This document shows, one piece after another, positions 26,851 to 34,539 of a stretch of 64,000 bases of DNA. The notes beneath the pieces were generated by a model that made no database searches, was not told the origin of the DNA, and saw only the letters and a list, made by a program, of their open reading frames with translations. The first letter of the stretch is position 1; every line of letters begins with the position of its first letter. The DNA comes from JAUXFK01 sp034189035. Lineage in GTDB: Bacteria > Desulfobacterota > UBA8473. The stretch lies in assembly GCA_034189035.1 (NCBI GenBank), contig JAXHVA010000004.1, positions 35,322 to 99,321 on the forward strand. The letters are read 5' to 3'. A program made the translations under genes and the position numbers.

Positions 26851-26974
26851 AAGCGTGAACAAGAAACTGAGTGAGTTCAATCCAGCTTACCTGAGTAAAG
26901 AGTATCGCAGTGATGCAAGAGCAACACCAACCTTTCTTCGGCTTTTGTTATCCAGCAGCACAGTCATTTTTTGG

Positions 26975-27307
26975 TTATTCCTTAATATCATTATTTTGTC
27001 TTGCCCCGCCTGATTTTATCCGGTTGTCCACTTTATCTCTCTCAAACTTCCAGAGACAGCCCATTCGATGTGCAGGCATATTGTGATTGTTAATCCATCG
27101 ATACACTGTGTCGTTACTTATCCCGAGGTATTGACATATATTATGATGCAATACGCCCAATTCGTATACGCCCCATGAATATACCCGCAAAAGCCTTTTA
27201 TCAAGCGCTTTTAACCGTATTAACCAGCATATAGACGTTAAACTAACCGTTTGATCTATCCGGTCCAAAACATTCATCATCGAGGGGGCAGCACCACAAC
27301 TATTCAA
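26975..27307 (-). pseudogene. Excisionase-type HTH protein, probably N-terminally degraded
   Basis: The C-terminal half (NICQYLGISNDTVYRWINNH, then MPAHRMGCLWKFERDKVD) is a MerR/HTH_17 excisionase-family DNA-binding domain, as in many mobile-element regulators. The first half of the frame (from MNSCGAAPSMMNV) looks unlike any family N-terminus and may be fused by frameshift. The domain itself could still be expressed from an internal start. DNA-binding specificity is unknown. Confidence 0.55.
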
Positions 27308-27558
27308 TACTTCCTATAAGTCCTGTTTGATTGAAGGCGGTTGTCCTATGGATAAAACGATCCATTTTTTTACATTTTATCTGCAATGAAGCAGGTGGAA
27401 ATTGGAAGGGTAGAATTTGTTTTATTTCTCAGACCTTTTCTAAGACCAACATGGCTAACTGAGGAGTTACTTTAGGTACACCGGTCTGCATTTTTTGTGA
27501 TAATTCTACCGGAGTGTAACCTCTTTTTTATTTCTACCGTTTAACAGGACATCCCGAA

Positions 27559-27987
27559 TTATTTTACAATACTTGATATCACGCGCACCCCTTCGCTCGG
27601 AGTCACTATCTGAATGCCCTTATAGCTTTCAAGCTCAATTAAATGCCTATCCCCTGAAACAATAAGGGATGCGCTGTTTTCCGAGGCAAGCCCCAAAAAA
27701 GTATTATCAAATGGATCTTGTTTGATGACGTCCGGTAGGGTTTCAAGTGAGGAAACATAGGTTGCAAGGTTCACAAAATAAGCAAAGACCTGGGGTGCAG
27801 TTGTCCCTAAAGCAGAAAGCCTATCATAAAACCGGGGGTACTGAAGGACTCGTTTGACTTCATCCAATGTTTCGTCGCATTCAAGAATACGGACCAATCC
27901 TTTCCTGCACAATTTTAAGATTTGATTGGGTGCTCCTCCCCACAGTAATCCTGAAATCGCCACATTCGTATCAATGATGACTTTCAA
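27559..27987 (-). CDS. PIN-domain toxin
   Basis: 142-aa PIN-domain ribonuclease of the COG1569 toxin group. It starts MKVIIDTNVAISGLLWGG with the first acidic metal ligand (Asp7), and has DVIKQDPFDN near residue 90 and SLIVSGDRHLIEL near residue 110 for the other acidic residues. It overlaps the upstream antitoxin gene by 4 bp, the standard antitoxin-first layout. The active-site residues all look present, so it should be functional. Confidence 0.9.
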   Translation of the reverse strand: MKVIIDTNVAISGLLWGGAPNQILKLCRKGLVRILECDETLDEVKRVLQYPRFYDRLSALGTTAPQVFAYFVNLATYVSSLETLPDVIKQDPFDNTFLGLASENSASLIVSGDRHLIELESYKGIQIVTPSEGVRVISSIVK

Positions 27988-28220
27988 CTCATTTCCCTAA
28001 TTTTATGAACGATACCGGCGATATCCTGAAGGTCCGGTTGTGCCGGATCCTGAATCGCGGCGGCTCGGTCCAGTAAGTCTAAAGGGACCTCTTCGAAAGG
28101 TACGACTTTGAATTGGGGTTTTGATTTTTTTAGTACGATAATCTCCCCCCATTTTTTGAGATCTTCGGAAATCCTTGGGATTCGTTGACGAAACTCCTTA
28201 GCGCTTAAATATTGTGCCAT
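27984..28220 (-). CDS. Phd/YefM-type antitoxin
   Basis: 78 aa; N-terminal DNA-binding part YLSAKEFRQRIPRISEDLKK and VVLK-type strand (EIIVLKKSKPQFKVVPFEEV) match the Phd/YefM fold, and the C-terminal tail (QPDLQDIAGIVHKIREMS) is the likely toxin-binding helix. Its stop overlaps the PIN gene start. TA pairs of this kind normally repress their own promoter, which would be just upstream, near 28221-28290. Confidence 0.85.
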   Translation of the reverse strand: MAQYLSAKEFRQRIPRISEDLKKWGEIIVLKKSKPQFKVVPFEEVPLDLLDRAAAIQDPAQPDLQDIAGIVHKIREMS

Positions 28221-28840
28221 CTGAAAATGCCCCCTATTAAATTTAAAAATAACTTGTAATTTATCTTAAATTAACTTTAAAGTCAACTTTAAAATTGTGA
28301 AGTCCCCGATTTGCCCGGCTGGTTTTTCTCCATCTTATTTTAATACTACAGCGACAGATTTTTTTACTAAACAAATAAAGCGACATCAGGTATCATAACA
28401 TCAACTGGGATAGAAATGACAACCTAATTTTGACCACACTGATTACTTTGTAATAGTAGTAGTAATGAGGGGGGGGGACTGATAACTCCCTGAAACTGTG
28501 GATAAGTTCCCAACCCATTAAAACTTTAAAGAAGACTTTCCCGGTAAAGAAAACAACGCTTTCAATATGTCTATTGACTTCCACCTACTATATGACTACA
28601 ATTCTGGCCAACCAAAAAAGAGGTATTTCTATGAAAACATTATCATTGTCCGAAGATTACAGATATTATCTCTGTAGGCCCGCGACGTATAGTATATGAA
28701 ATTACTTACAGAACTTTAAAAAGAGAAACAGGCATGGAAAAATAATTCCTCTCTTTTAAAGAAGGAAGCCAAATGGACCTTGAGACATAAAAAACTAAAC
28801 ACAATTGGAAAACAAACAACTCCTTGAGATAGTGAAATAA
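28221..28840. other. 620-bp region without an intact gene
   Basis: AT-rich, with a G9 run at 28471-28479 next to TAGTAGTAGTAATG. On the minus strand the frame at 28393-28584 contains FFTGKVFFKVLMGWELIHSF, which looks like leftover coding or element-end sequence but which I cannot assign. Nothing else is recognised until the nucleotidyltransferase start. Confidence 0.35.
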
Positions 28841-29386
28841 ATGGACTTTAAACTCGTTCTTCAAAAGCTCTTGACTGATTTTAAGGAGCATGACATTCGT
28901 TATGCCCTGATGGGTGGGTTTGCACTTGGGGTATGGGGTGTGCCCAGAGGAACAGTAGATATAGATTTTCTTTTGCATAGTGATGATATGAAAAAGGTTG
29001 ACGGAATAATGGATGGACTCGGTTATGAATGCAGATTTAAAAGCGAGAATGTTTCGCAATATATTTCACTTCAAAAGGTATTCGGAGAGGTTGATTTTCT
29101 CCACGCATTCAGGGTTCCGTCTTTAAGCATGCTTGAAAGGGCGGTGGAGAAAAGGATATTTAATGGAACCGTTGCCATCATGGTATTGAAAATAGAGGAT
29201 ATCATCGGATTTAAAGTGCAAGCTATTGCAAATAATGAATCGAGAAAGGCTATAGATTTGCCTGATATAGAATCGCTGATTGCTTTTAATAAGGATGGGA
29301 TCAATTGGGATTTAATAGAGGAATATTTTACTCTATTTGAGTTCAATGATCTCTTCAATGAACTTAAGAGGAAATTAGGGCGATAA
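28841..29386 (+). CDS. Nucleotidyltransferase-fold protein, copy 2
   Basis: 181-aa paralogue of the protein at 13577, similar along its whole length; GGFALGVWGVPRGTVDIDFL keeps the Gly-Gly loop and Asp-x-Asp. Differences are mostly conservative, so the copy is probably still under selection or recently duplicated. Its small partner is frameshifted (next entry), unlike copy 1. It lies upstream of hicB and the nudix-csx20-csx1 unit, 15.3 kb from copy 1. Confidence 0.78.
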   Translation: MDFKLVLQKLLTDFKEHDIRYALMGGFALGVWGVPRGTVDIDFLLHSDDMKKVDGIMDGLGYECRFKSENVSQYISLQKVFGEVDFLHAFRVPSLSMLERAVEKRIFNGTVAIMVLKIEDIIGFKVQAIANNESRKAIDLPDIESLIAFNKDGINWDLIEEYFTLFEFNDLFNELKRKLGR

Positions 29387-29387
29387 T

Positions 29388-29603
29388 TAGCGAGATTGAA
29401 AAAATGAGTTTTTGAGATTAGCAAAATCGCTGTTCCTGAAGCAAGACATGGAGCAACTCTCGGCTCTCAGACATAACCCTGTGACAACTGACGGAAAGGT
29501 AGACATGGATAGCTGGATTGAGTTTTTAACCCAGTTCAACGAATTCATTAATCACCAACCAAAACCTTTCAGGCCCATGATTGCCAGAGTGATGAAGTTA
29601 TGA
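29388..29603 (+). pseudogene. Small partner of nucleotidyltransferase, copy 2 (frameshifted)
   Basis: Homologous to 14116-14340, but the start codon is replaced (ATTAGCGAG for ATGAGTGAG) and a one-base change in the A run near 29398 breaks the frame (EIEK then NEFLRLAK). Downstream it continues SALRHNPVTTDGKVDMDSW and HQPKPFRPMI unbroken to 29603, so a late TTG-started product is conceivable. A short relic follows at 29600 (MNLDFYKVLLRE, stop). Confidence 0.65.
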
Positions 29604-29801
29604 ATTTGGATTTTTATAAAGTGTTACTCCGAGAATCTGTTCGAAGTGGCGAAGTATCCTTTTTAAAGAAGAGCTGGAAAAAATATAGCCCTCCCACTGA
29701 ATAACCGCTTTAATGATAATGATTCGGAAAGAGAGATCATTGATTTCATTGATATACCCACCAGATGGGTAGAGCTTCTGATAAGGAAGGAGTAGAAGAT
29801 C

Positions 29802-29981
29802 ATGAAGGTGAGAGTGGTATTGGAACCGGTAGAAGAAGGAGGTTATACATTTTATGTTCCTTCATTGCCCGGGTGCATCTCCGAGGGAGATACATATGAG
29901 GATGCTGTCGAAAATATCAAAGAGGCTATTGAAGTTTATGCAGGGGGCAGAGGTAAAATGGAAATGGATATAATAAAATAA
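29802..29981 (+). CDS. HicB-like antitoxin-type protein
   Basis: 59-aa protein of the HicB family: MKVRVVLEPVEEGGYTFYVP, SLPGCISEGDTYEDAVENIK, then EAIEVY. The strand-turn-strand-helix order is the partial RNase-H fold of HicB. AAGGAGTAGAAGATC precedes the ATG. No HicA toxin is next to it; the upstream 200 bp (29604-29801) carry only fragments. A corrupted copy is at 17708. It could act alone as a regulator. Confidence 0.7.
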   Translation: MKVRVVLEPVEEGGYTFYVPSLPGCISEGDTYEDAVENIKEAIEVYAGGRGKMEMDIIK

Positions 29982-29995
29982 GACAAAGAAGGGGT

Positions 29996-30020
29996 TAAGA
30001 GGGGGCCAGGGGGGAGTTAA
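29996..30020 (+). repeat. Partial GC-clamped repeat ahead of nudix
   Basis: TTAAGAGGGGGCCAGGGGGG followed by AGTTAAACAG; matches the right half of the repeats at 25560 and 26003. The 26003 and 29996 copies stand in the same position relative to the csx20 relic and the intact unit. Confidence 0.5.
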
Positions 30021-30043
30021 ACAGTAGAATCTGCTTGAATAAT

Positions 30044-30670
30044 ATGAAAGAGAATCGGGAAAGAGTATTGTGTATACACCGATCCGAACTACCGGATGCA
30101 TGGCTTCATCATTTTACAGCTGTCGAGATGTCAGATTCTCAATTCTTTGAGAAAATAAGTCGGGCTCATATGCACTGGTTTGAGAGGGATAGTGTTGAAA
30201 CCGATCCCACATTCAAACAGTTGATCCCCTATATGGTTCTGCAAACCAGAAAAGGTTTTGATACTGCCTGCTACAGAAGAAAAGGAACCGAGACCCGCCT
30301 GCACGATCTTTGGTCTATCGGCATTGGCGGGCATATCAACAAAGATGACTCATCTGATGCGGGCATGTCATTTGAGCGTATAATCAATAACGGAATGATG
30401 CGTGAGATCAATGAAGAACTCAATTCAATGCCCCCAGACATTGCCCCTGATTTTTGCGGTATAATTAATGAAGAAAGGACTTCAGTGGGAAATGTTCATA
30501 TGGGGCTGGTCTATCGTCTTGTGATCGGAGACAAAGATCAAATTGAACCGGGCCCTGAGCTTGATTCCTTTTCCTGGATAAAGGCTTCCAACCTTAGCCG
30601 TCTTAATTTGGAATTGTGGGCGCAACTGGCCTTGAGATTACAATGTCTTTCGCAAAAGTTCCCTCATTGA
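30044..30670 (+). CDS. NUDIX-family hydrolase in the csx20-csx1 unit
   Basis: About 208 aa. The Nudix box is recognisable in variant form: WSIGIGGHINKDD, then GMMREINEELNSM, keeping the REx2EE core that binds the metal. The protein starts at ATG 30044 (TTG 30035 is an upstream option). It lies 46 bp ahead of csx20, which overlaps csx1, so the three are probably one transcript. Nudix enzymes cleave nucleoside diphosphate derivatives; a role in removing signal nucleotides or dinucleotide alarmones made during the type III response is inference only. No adenosine-deaminase or SAM-AMP gene is nearby. Confidence 0.75.
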   Translation: MKENRERVLCIHRSELPDAWLHHFTAVEMSDSQFFEKISRAHMHWFERDSVETDPTFKQLIPYMVLQTRKGFDTACYRRKGTETRLHDLWSIGIGGHINKDDSSDAGMSFERIINNGMMREINEELNSMPPDIAPDFCGIINEERTSVGNVHMGLVYRLVIGDKDQIEPGPELDSFSWIKASNLSRLNLELWAQLALRLQCLSQKFPH

Positions 30671-30716
30671 AAAGAGGAATCAGTATATAGTCCAACTTTA
30701 TTGAGAAGACACAAAA

Positions 30717-31121
30717 ATGACAAAGCCACTCTCTCCATCTTTATTTTTACTCTTCAACCACGCGCTTACCCCGCTGCAAGAGCAAGATGCGCGTGCGTCT
30801 CTCGGTATTCGCCGGATAATATCACCTCCTTCTCAACTTAAAGACATATGGAGCACTCTTCCAGCGGATATCATTTCACTCAGTAATTACCTCAAGCCTG
30901 TACAGGACTGGCTTTCAAATCAGGCTAAAGATAATGACTATGTCCTCATCCAGGGAGATTTCGGCGCATGTTATATAATGGTAAACTTCGCCTTTGAACA
31001 CGGGCTGATACCGATCTACTCCACGACAAAGAGAGAGGCAAAAGAGGATCATAATTCAGATGGCTCGGTTCATCTGGTTCACAGAGTTGAACACGTGATA
31101 TTCAGAAAGTATGGAGTGTGA
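30717..31121 (+). CDS. csx20: Csx20, predicted ring-nuclease-type CRISPR protein
   Basis: 134 aa. It matches the Csx20 family: FLLFNHALTPLQEQDARASL, the WLSNQAKDNDYVLIQGDFGA loop, YIMVNFAFEHGLIPIYSTTK and the C-terminal HLVHRVEHVIFRKYG. Csx20 is a small CARF-like protein; family surveys place it with ring nucleases that remove cyclic oligoadenylate. It is translationally coupled to csx1 (their ends overlap near GTGTGATCATG). A broken older copy lies at 26067. Experimental substrate preference cannot be read from sequence. Confidence 0.88.
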   Translation: MTKPLSPSLFLLFNHALTPLQEQDARASLGIRRIISPPSQLKDIWSTLPADIISLSNYLKPVQDWLSNQAKDNDYVLIQGDFGACYIMVNFAFEHGLIPIYSTTKREAKEDHNSDGSVHLVHRVEHVIFRKYGV

Positions 31122-31123
31122 TC

Positions 31124-32410
31124 ATGCGTAAAGTTTTTTTGAGTTTTTTAGGCATGGGTTCAAAGAAAGAAAATGGATTGTTCCGATATGACAAGGCGTT
31201 TTATGAACTTGATGAAAGAGAATCGGGGAAGACGGAGTTTGTTCAGGTTGCACAGATCCAAATTCTCGGCCCCTCCAATTTTGATATGATCCTCATTGTT
31301 GCCACTCAAAAATCATATGACGAACATTTTAAAGAGCTAGAAAATCAATTATTAAAGACAGGGGCCAATGAAGTTTCATACATCATTATCAGTGAAGATA
31401 TGACTCCTGAAGGACAGTGGGAGTGGTTCGAGAGGATATTGAATCATATTGAATACGGAGATGAATTGACTATAGATTTAACTCACGGATACCGCTCCAT
31501 ACCGATTGTCTTTTCCACAGCGATCAATTTTTTGCAAAAATCCAGGGGGATAATACTTAATGCAGTCTATTATGGAGCCTATGATAAAAACCGGAAGCTC
31601 TCTCCTATTATCAACATGAAAGACTTTTACATCATCAATGAATGGGCTGATGCAGTGAGCAGATTGGTTGAAGACGCGGATGCAAGAAAATTAGCAGAGG
31701 TTGCTGAGAACACAACGGATTTTCAGGTTTCCGAACTCAATGATAAAGAACTTGTGGAATCCTTTGAAGAACTTACTGAGGTAGTCAAAAATGTGGATGT
31801 CAATAATATCGGAGCAAAGGCAAACAAAGCAATCAGCCTGGTCAAAGAGAAGGAACGGGGTGCTTCCATTACAGGCAGACTGCTTCTAAGGCTTGTATAC
31901 GACAAATTCATATCTATAGCGACCCTTGAACCGGCGACAGGGCGATATGACAGTGCTTATTTTTTTCTTCAGCTTGAAATAATAGATTTACTGCTCAAGC
32001 ATAAGCTCTTTATGCAGGCATACACGGTTATGAGAGAATTTATCGGTTCAATAGGTATGATTGAGATTGAAAAAGCAAGAATAAACAGTAATAAAGGTAG
32101 AAAGCAGCGCCGTATATTTGCAGAGATTTTCATACAGATGTTTCAGCGTGAGGAAAATAATTGGAACTTTGAGGGGAAGGAGGAAAAGCTCGAATCATTA
32201 AGACCTTATTACAATAACCTGAAAAGTGTAGGTGTTGAAAAAATACTGAGAGATTTTACCGACGAATTAGCAGATTACAGAAACGGCTTTGACCACGCAT
32301 GGACAGCAAAGAAACAATCGTATTCAGACATCGAAAAAAAAGGGCATACTTTTTTTGACAATTTAAAAAATGTCGTGCATCTCTTGCGGGAAAACAACAT
32401 ATTAGTCTAA
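31124..32410 (+). CDS. csx1: Csx1/Csx2-type CARF-HEPN protein (TIGR02221-like)
   Basis: About 429 aa. N-terminal CARF domain begins MRKVFLSFLGMGSKKENG, with FVQVAQIQIL and, near residue 125, LTIDLTHGYRSIPIVFSTAI, the family signature for ligand binding. The C-terminal helical HEPN domain has ELADYRNGFDHAW (R-x4-H), so RNase activity is expected. ATG 31124 is preferred over GTG 31118, which overlaps the csx20 stop. Together with Csm6 it makes two cyclic-oligoadenylate-activated RNases in this island. The cas1 gene follows 101 bp later. Confidence 0.9.
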   Translation: MRKVFLSFLGMGSKKENGLFRYDKAFYELDERESGKTEFVQVAQIQILGPSNFDMILIVATQKSYDEHFKELENQLLKTGANEVSYIIISEDMTPEGQWEWFERILNHIEYGDELTIDLTHGYRSIPIVFSTAINFLQKSRGIILNAVYYGAYDKNRKLSPIINMKDFYIINEWADAVSRLVEDADARKLAEVAENTTDFQVSELNDKELVESFEELTEVVKNVDVNNIGAKANKAISLVKEKERGASITGRLLLRLVYDKFISIATLEPATGRYDSAYFFLQLEIIDLLLKHKLFMQAYTVMREFIGSIGMIEIEKARINSNKGRKQRRIFAEIFIQMFQREENNWNFEGKEEKLESLRPYYNNLKSVGVEKILRDFTDELADYRNGFDHAWTAKKQSYSDIEKKGHTFFDNLKNVVHLLRENNILV

Positions 32411-32420
32411 AATCAAAAAC

Positions 32421-32454
32421 CGCTCTTTGACAACCGAAAATAGCAACATTGCAA
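32421..32454 (+). promoter_or_regulatory. CRISPR-associated operator-like element, copy C (before cas1)
   Basis: CGCTCTTT (32421-32428) and TAGCAACATTGCAA (32441-32454), 12 bases apart, in the 101-bp gap before cas1. Counterpart of copies A and B. Confidence 0.5.
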
Positions 32455-32511
32455 TCATTGCATCTGACCATAGCGATCTTATATATTGTATTATAAAAAG
32501 GAGGTGGCATA

Positions 32512-33669
32512 ATGGTCATATATATCAGAACCCAGGGTGCAAAGATTGTAAAAGAGGGGAAGCACCTGCTGGTAAAGAAGGAAAAGACGATTTACCATAC
32601 CCTTTTCACATACAAGCTCAGCCAGGTGGTTATATTCGGCAATGTGGAGATCACCCACAGGGCAATGGCGCAACTTATGCGATACAATATAGACGTAGTA
32701 TTCATGAGCTATAATGGCCGCTATCTTGGAAGAATTGCCCCGCCGGAGTCAAAAAATGTCTTTCTTCATAAGCTTCAATATATGAGGCTCGACGATCATG
32801 AGTTTGGCCTTCGGGCTGCACGTTGCATTATTTCAGGTAAGCTTGCGAATATGGCAACAATCCTGATGCGTATAAAACGAACCAGGAATGACGCTTTGCC
32901 TGGTCGCAAAGCACAGGATATCAGAAACCTTATGCATCAACTCGAATCTACGGACAATATAGATAGTGTGCGAGGTTATGAGGGACGTGGCAGTGCTTTT
33001 TACTTTGAGGCATTTCCCAAAGGTTTTGTTCAGAACATGGGCTTTACCCGAAGAATCAGACGTCCGCCTACAGACCCTGTTAATTCTGTGCTTTCGCTTT
33101 TGTATACATTTCTTATGAACCGGGTATATTCTGCAGTGCGTTTAGCCGGTTTAGACCCATACCCCGGGTTTCTCCACTCCATTGACTACGGCCGCCATTC
33201 TCTGGTATTGGATCTGATGGAAGAGTTTCGAACTATTATTGCAGATACATTGACATTGTCGCTCTTCAATCTGAAGATACTTCAAAAAGAAGATTTTTTT
33301 GTAGAAAAACCCCAGAGCAAATTGGAATGGGAAGATAAGAAAGAGGAGATTCCTGATGTGAGCAAAGATTCAATAGGTCTGATATACGGTAACGAAACCG
33401 AGCAGGAGATTCTCGATCTGCCTGAACAAAGGATGGAAAGCGACACACCTGCATCAGAGGTGCATACAGGTAAATACCCTGTAAAACTTAACCACAATGC
33501 ATTCAAGCGTGTGATAGAAGCATTTGAAAAGAAACTGACTACCTCCTTTTACTATCCTCTTGCTGAGCGAAGGCTTACCTATGGTGATGTTATCATCTAT
33601 CAGGCAGAACATTTTCGTAAGGTTATAGAGGGGGAGGCAGAGGTCTATCAACCGTTGTTATTGAAGTGA
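32512..33669 (+). CDS. cas1: CRISPR integrase Cas1
   Basis: 385 aa, with the three metal-binding residues in context: GYEGRGSAFYF (Glu157), PYPGFLHSIDYGRHS (His222) and LVLDLMEEFR (Glu237). The N-terminal beta domain begins MVIYIRTQGAKIVKEGKHLL. The protein is 40-50 residues longer than usual because of an acidic insert (about residues 263-325) rich in Glu, Asp and Ser before the final helix LNHNAFKRVIEAFEKKL. AAAGGAGGTGG precedes the ATG. It leads the adaptation block cas1 - S23 - cas2 - cas2 - array. No reverse transcriptase is fused. Confidence 0.95.
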   Translation: MVIYIRTQGAKIVKEGKHLLVKKEKTIYHTLFTYKLSQVVIFGNVEITHRAMAQLMRYNIDVVFMSYNGRYLGRIAPPESKNVFLHKLQYMRLDDHEFGLRAARCIISGKLANMATILMRIKRTRNDALPGRKAQDIRNLMHQLESTDNIDSVRGYEGRGSAFYFEAFPKGFVQNMGFTRRIRRPPTDPVNSVLSLLYTFLMNRVYSAVRLAGLDPYPGFLHSIDYGRHSLVLDLMEEFRTIIADTLTLSLFNLKILQKEDFFVEKPQSKLEWEDKKEEIPDVSKDSIGLIYGNETEQEILDLPEQRMESDTPASEVHTGKYPVKLNHNAFKRVIEAFEKKLTTSFYYPLAERRLTYGDVIIYQAEHFRKVIEGEAEVYQPLLLK

Positions 33670-33675
33670 TGGGGG

Positions 33676-33717
33676 AAGGCAAAAGGCATAAGGAGCAAGG
33701 CAGAAGGGGCAAGATAT
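33676..33717 (+). repeat. Heptanucleotide tandem array AAGGNNN x6
   Basis: Units AAGGCAA, AAGGCAT, AAGGAGC, AAGGCAG, AAGGGGC, AAGATAT. Opposite in orientation to the CCTTNNN array at 34134, so the pair brackets the S23 gene as inverted repeats. Confidence 0.7.
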
Positions 33718-33737
33718 GGGATTTTTAGAGGAATATA

Positions 33738-34103
33738 ATGGGGAAATTTCAAGATCTACAGGTATGGCAACGTGCAAAACAATTGGTTTTCTTTATTTAC
33801 AAACTGACAGGAAAAGGCGCGTTTTCCAAAGACTATAGTCTAAGAGAACAAATTCGCAGAGCCACTGTTTCTATCCCAAGTAATATTGCAGAGGGAGATG
33901 AACTCGATACGGATCGGCAGGCTATTAAGTTCTTTTACATAGCAAAGGGTTTAGCAGCAGAAGTTTTAACACAGATTATCATAGCTCATGAGATAGGCTA
34001 TGTTTCTGAAAGAGATTTCGATCATGTTAAAAAAGAATGTATGGCTATTTCAAGGTATGCTGACAAGGCTCATACAGGCCAGAGCAAGATAATTGCGGCG
34101 TAA
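33738..34103 (+). CDS. Four-helix-bundle (S23/IVP-like) protein
   Basis: 121-aa protein of the four-helix-bundle family known from 23S rRNA intervening sequences: FQDLQVWQRAKQLVFFIYKL, LREQIRRATVSIPSNIAEG (the family hallmark) and a third and fourth helix. The function of such proteins is unclear; nucleic-acid binding is likely. It is inserted between cas1 and cas2, an unusual position, and is flanked by inverted heptanucleotide arrays at 33676 and 34134, which suggests it moved in as a cassette. Confidence 0.88.
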   Translation: MGKFQDLQVWQRAKQLVFFIYKLTGKGAFSKDYSLREQIRRATVSIPSNIAEGDELDTDRQAIKFFYIAKGLAAEVLTQIIIAHEIGYVSERDFDHVKKECMAISRYADKAHTGQSKIIAA

Positions 34104-34133
34104 GGCGCAAGCCCTGTGACCCAAGGATAAAAG

Positions 34134-34238
34134 CCTTGCGCCCTAAGCCTTGAACCTTTTGACCTATGCCTTTAGCCTTGCGCCCTACACCTTGCGCCTT
34201 TACCCTTGTACCTTTAGCCCTACGCCTTTTGCCTATAC
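34134..34238 (+). repeat. Heptanucleotide tandem array CCTTNNN x15
   Basis: 105 bp, exact 7-base periodicity, units such as CCTTGCG, CCTTGAA, CCTTTTG, CCTTTAG, CCTTTAC, CCTATAC. Immediately upstream of cas2 and inverted relative to the array at 33676. Confidence 0.75.
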
Positions 34239-34260
34239 CACCCCTTTACAAAGAGATAAA

Positions 34261-34536
34261 ATGATAATACTCGTAACTTATGACATTACAGATCCAAAAA
34301 GGTTAAGAAAGACCCATAAATTCCTCAAGGAGTTTGGTCTGAATACCCAGAAATCTGTCTTTGAATGTAACATCGATGATTTGGGGCTGAAGAAGATCAG
34401 GAACTATTGCAAAGATAATCTCGATATTACCAAGGATTCTGTAAGGATATACAGAGTCTGTAACCGTTGCACAAACAAGGTGAGCATATCAGGCAAGGGC
34501 CTTAAAGTGACACAGCTCGATTTTATGGTGGTATGA
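34261..34536 (+). CDS. cas2: CRISPR-associated endoribonuclease Cas2 (first copy)
   Basis: 91 aa. MIILVTYDITDPKRLRKTHK carries the conserved Asp8 of Cas2; the fold ends IYRVCNRCTNKVSISGKG with a C-x2-C. The open frame extends upstream to 34150, but that part is translated heptad repeat, so ATG 34261 is the start. A second Cas2 follows 3 bp later. Works with Cas1 as integrase complex; whether the two Cas2 proteins form a mixed complex is unknown. Confidence 0.92.
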   Translation: MIILVTYDITDPKRLRKTHKFLKEFGLNTQKSVFECNIDDLGLKKIRNYCKDNLDITKDSVRIYRVCNRCTNKVSISGKGLKVTQLDFMVV

Positions 34537-34539
34537 ACC

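Noticed and set aside
28393..28584. Minus-strand ORF with FFTGKVFFKVLMGW
   Set aside because: Possible IS remnant, but no transposase motif or end repeats could be identified, so not called a mobile element.
34150..34260. Upstream extension of the first cas2
   Set aside because: Those 37 codons are translated heptad repeat; Cas2 proteins begin at the ATG at 34261.
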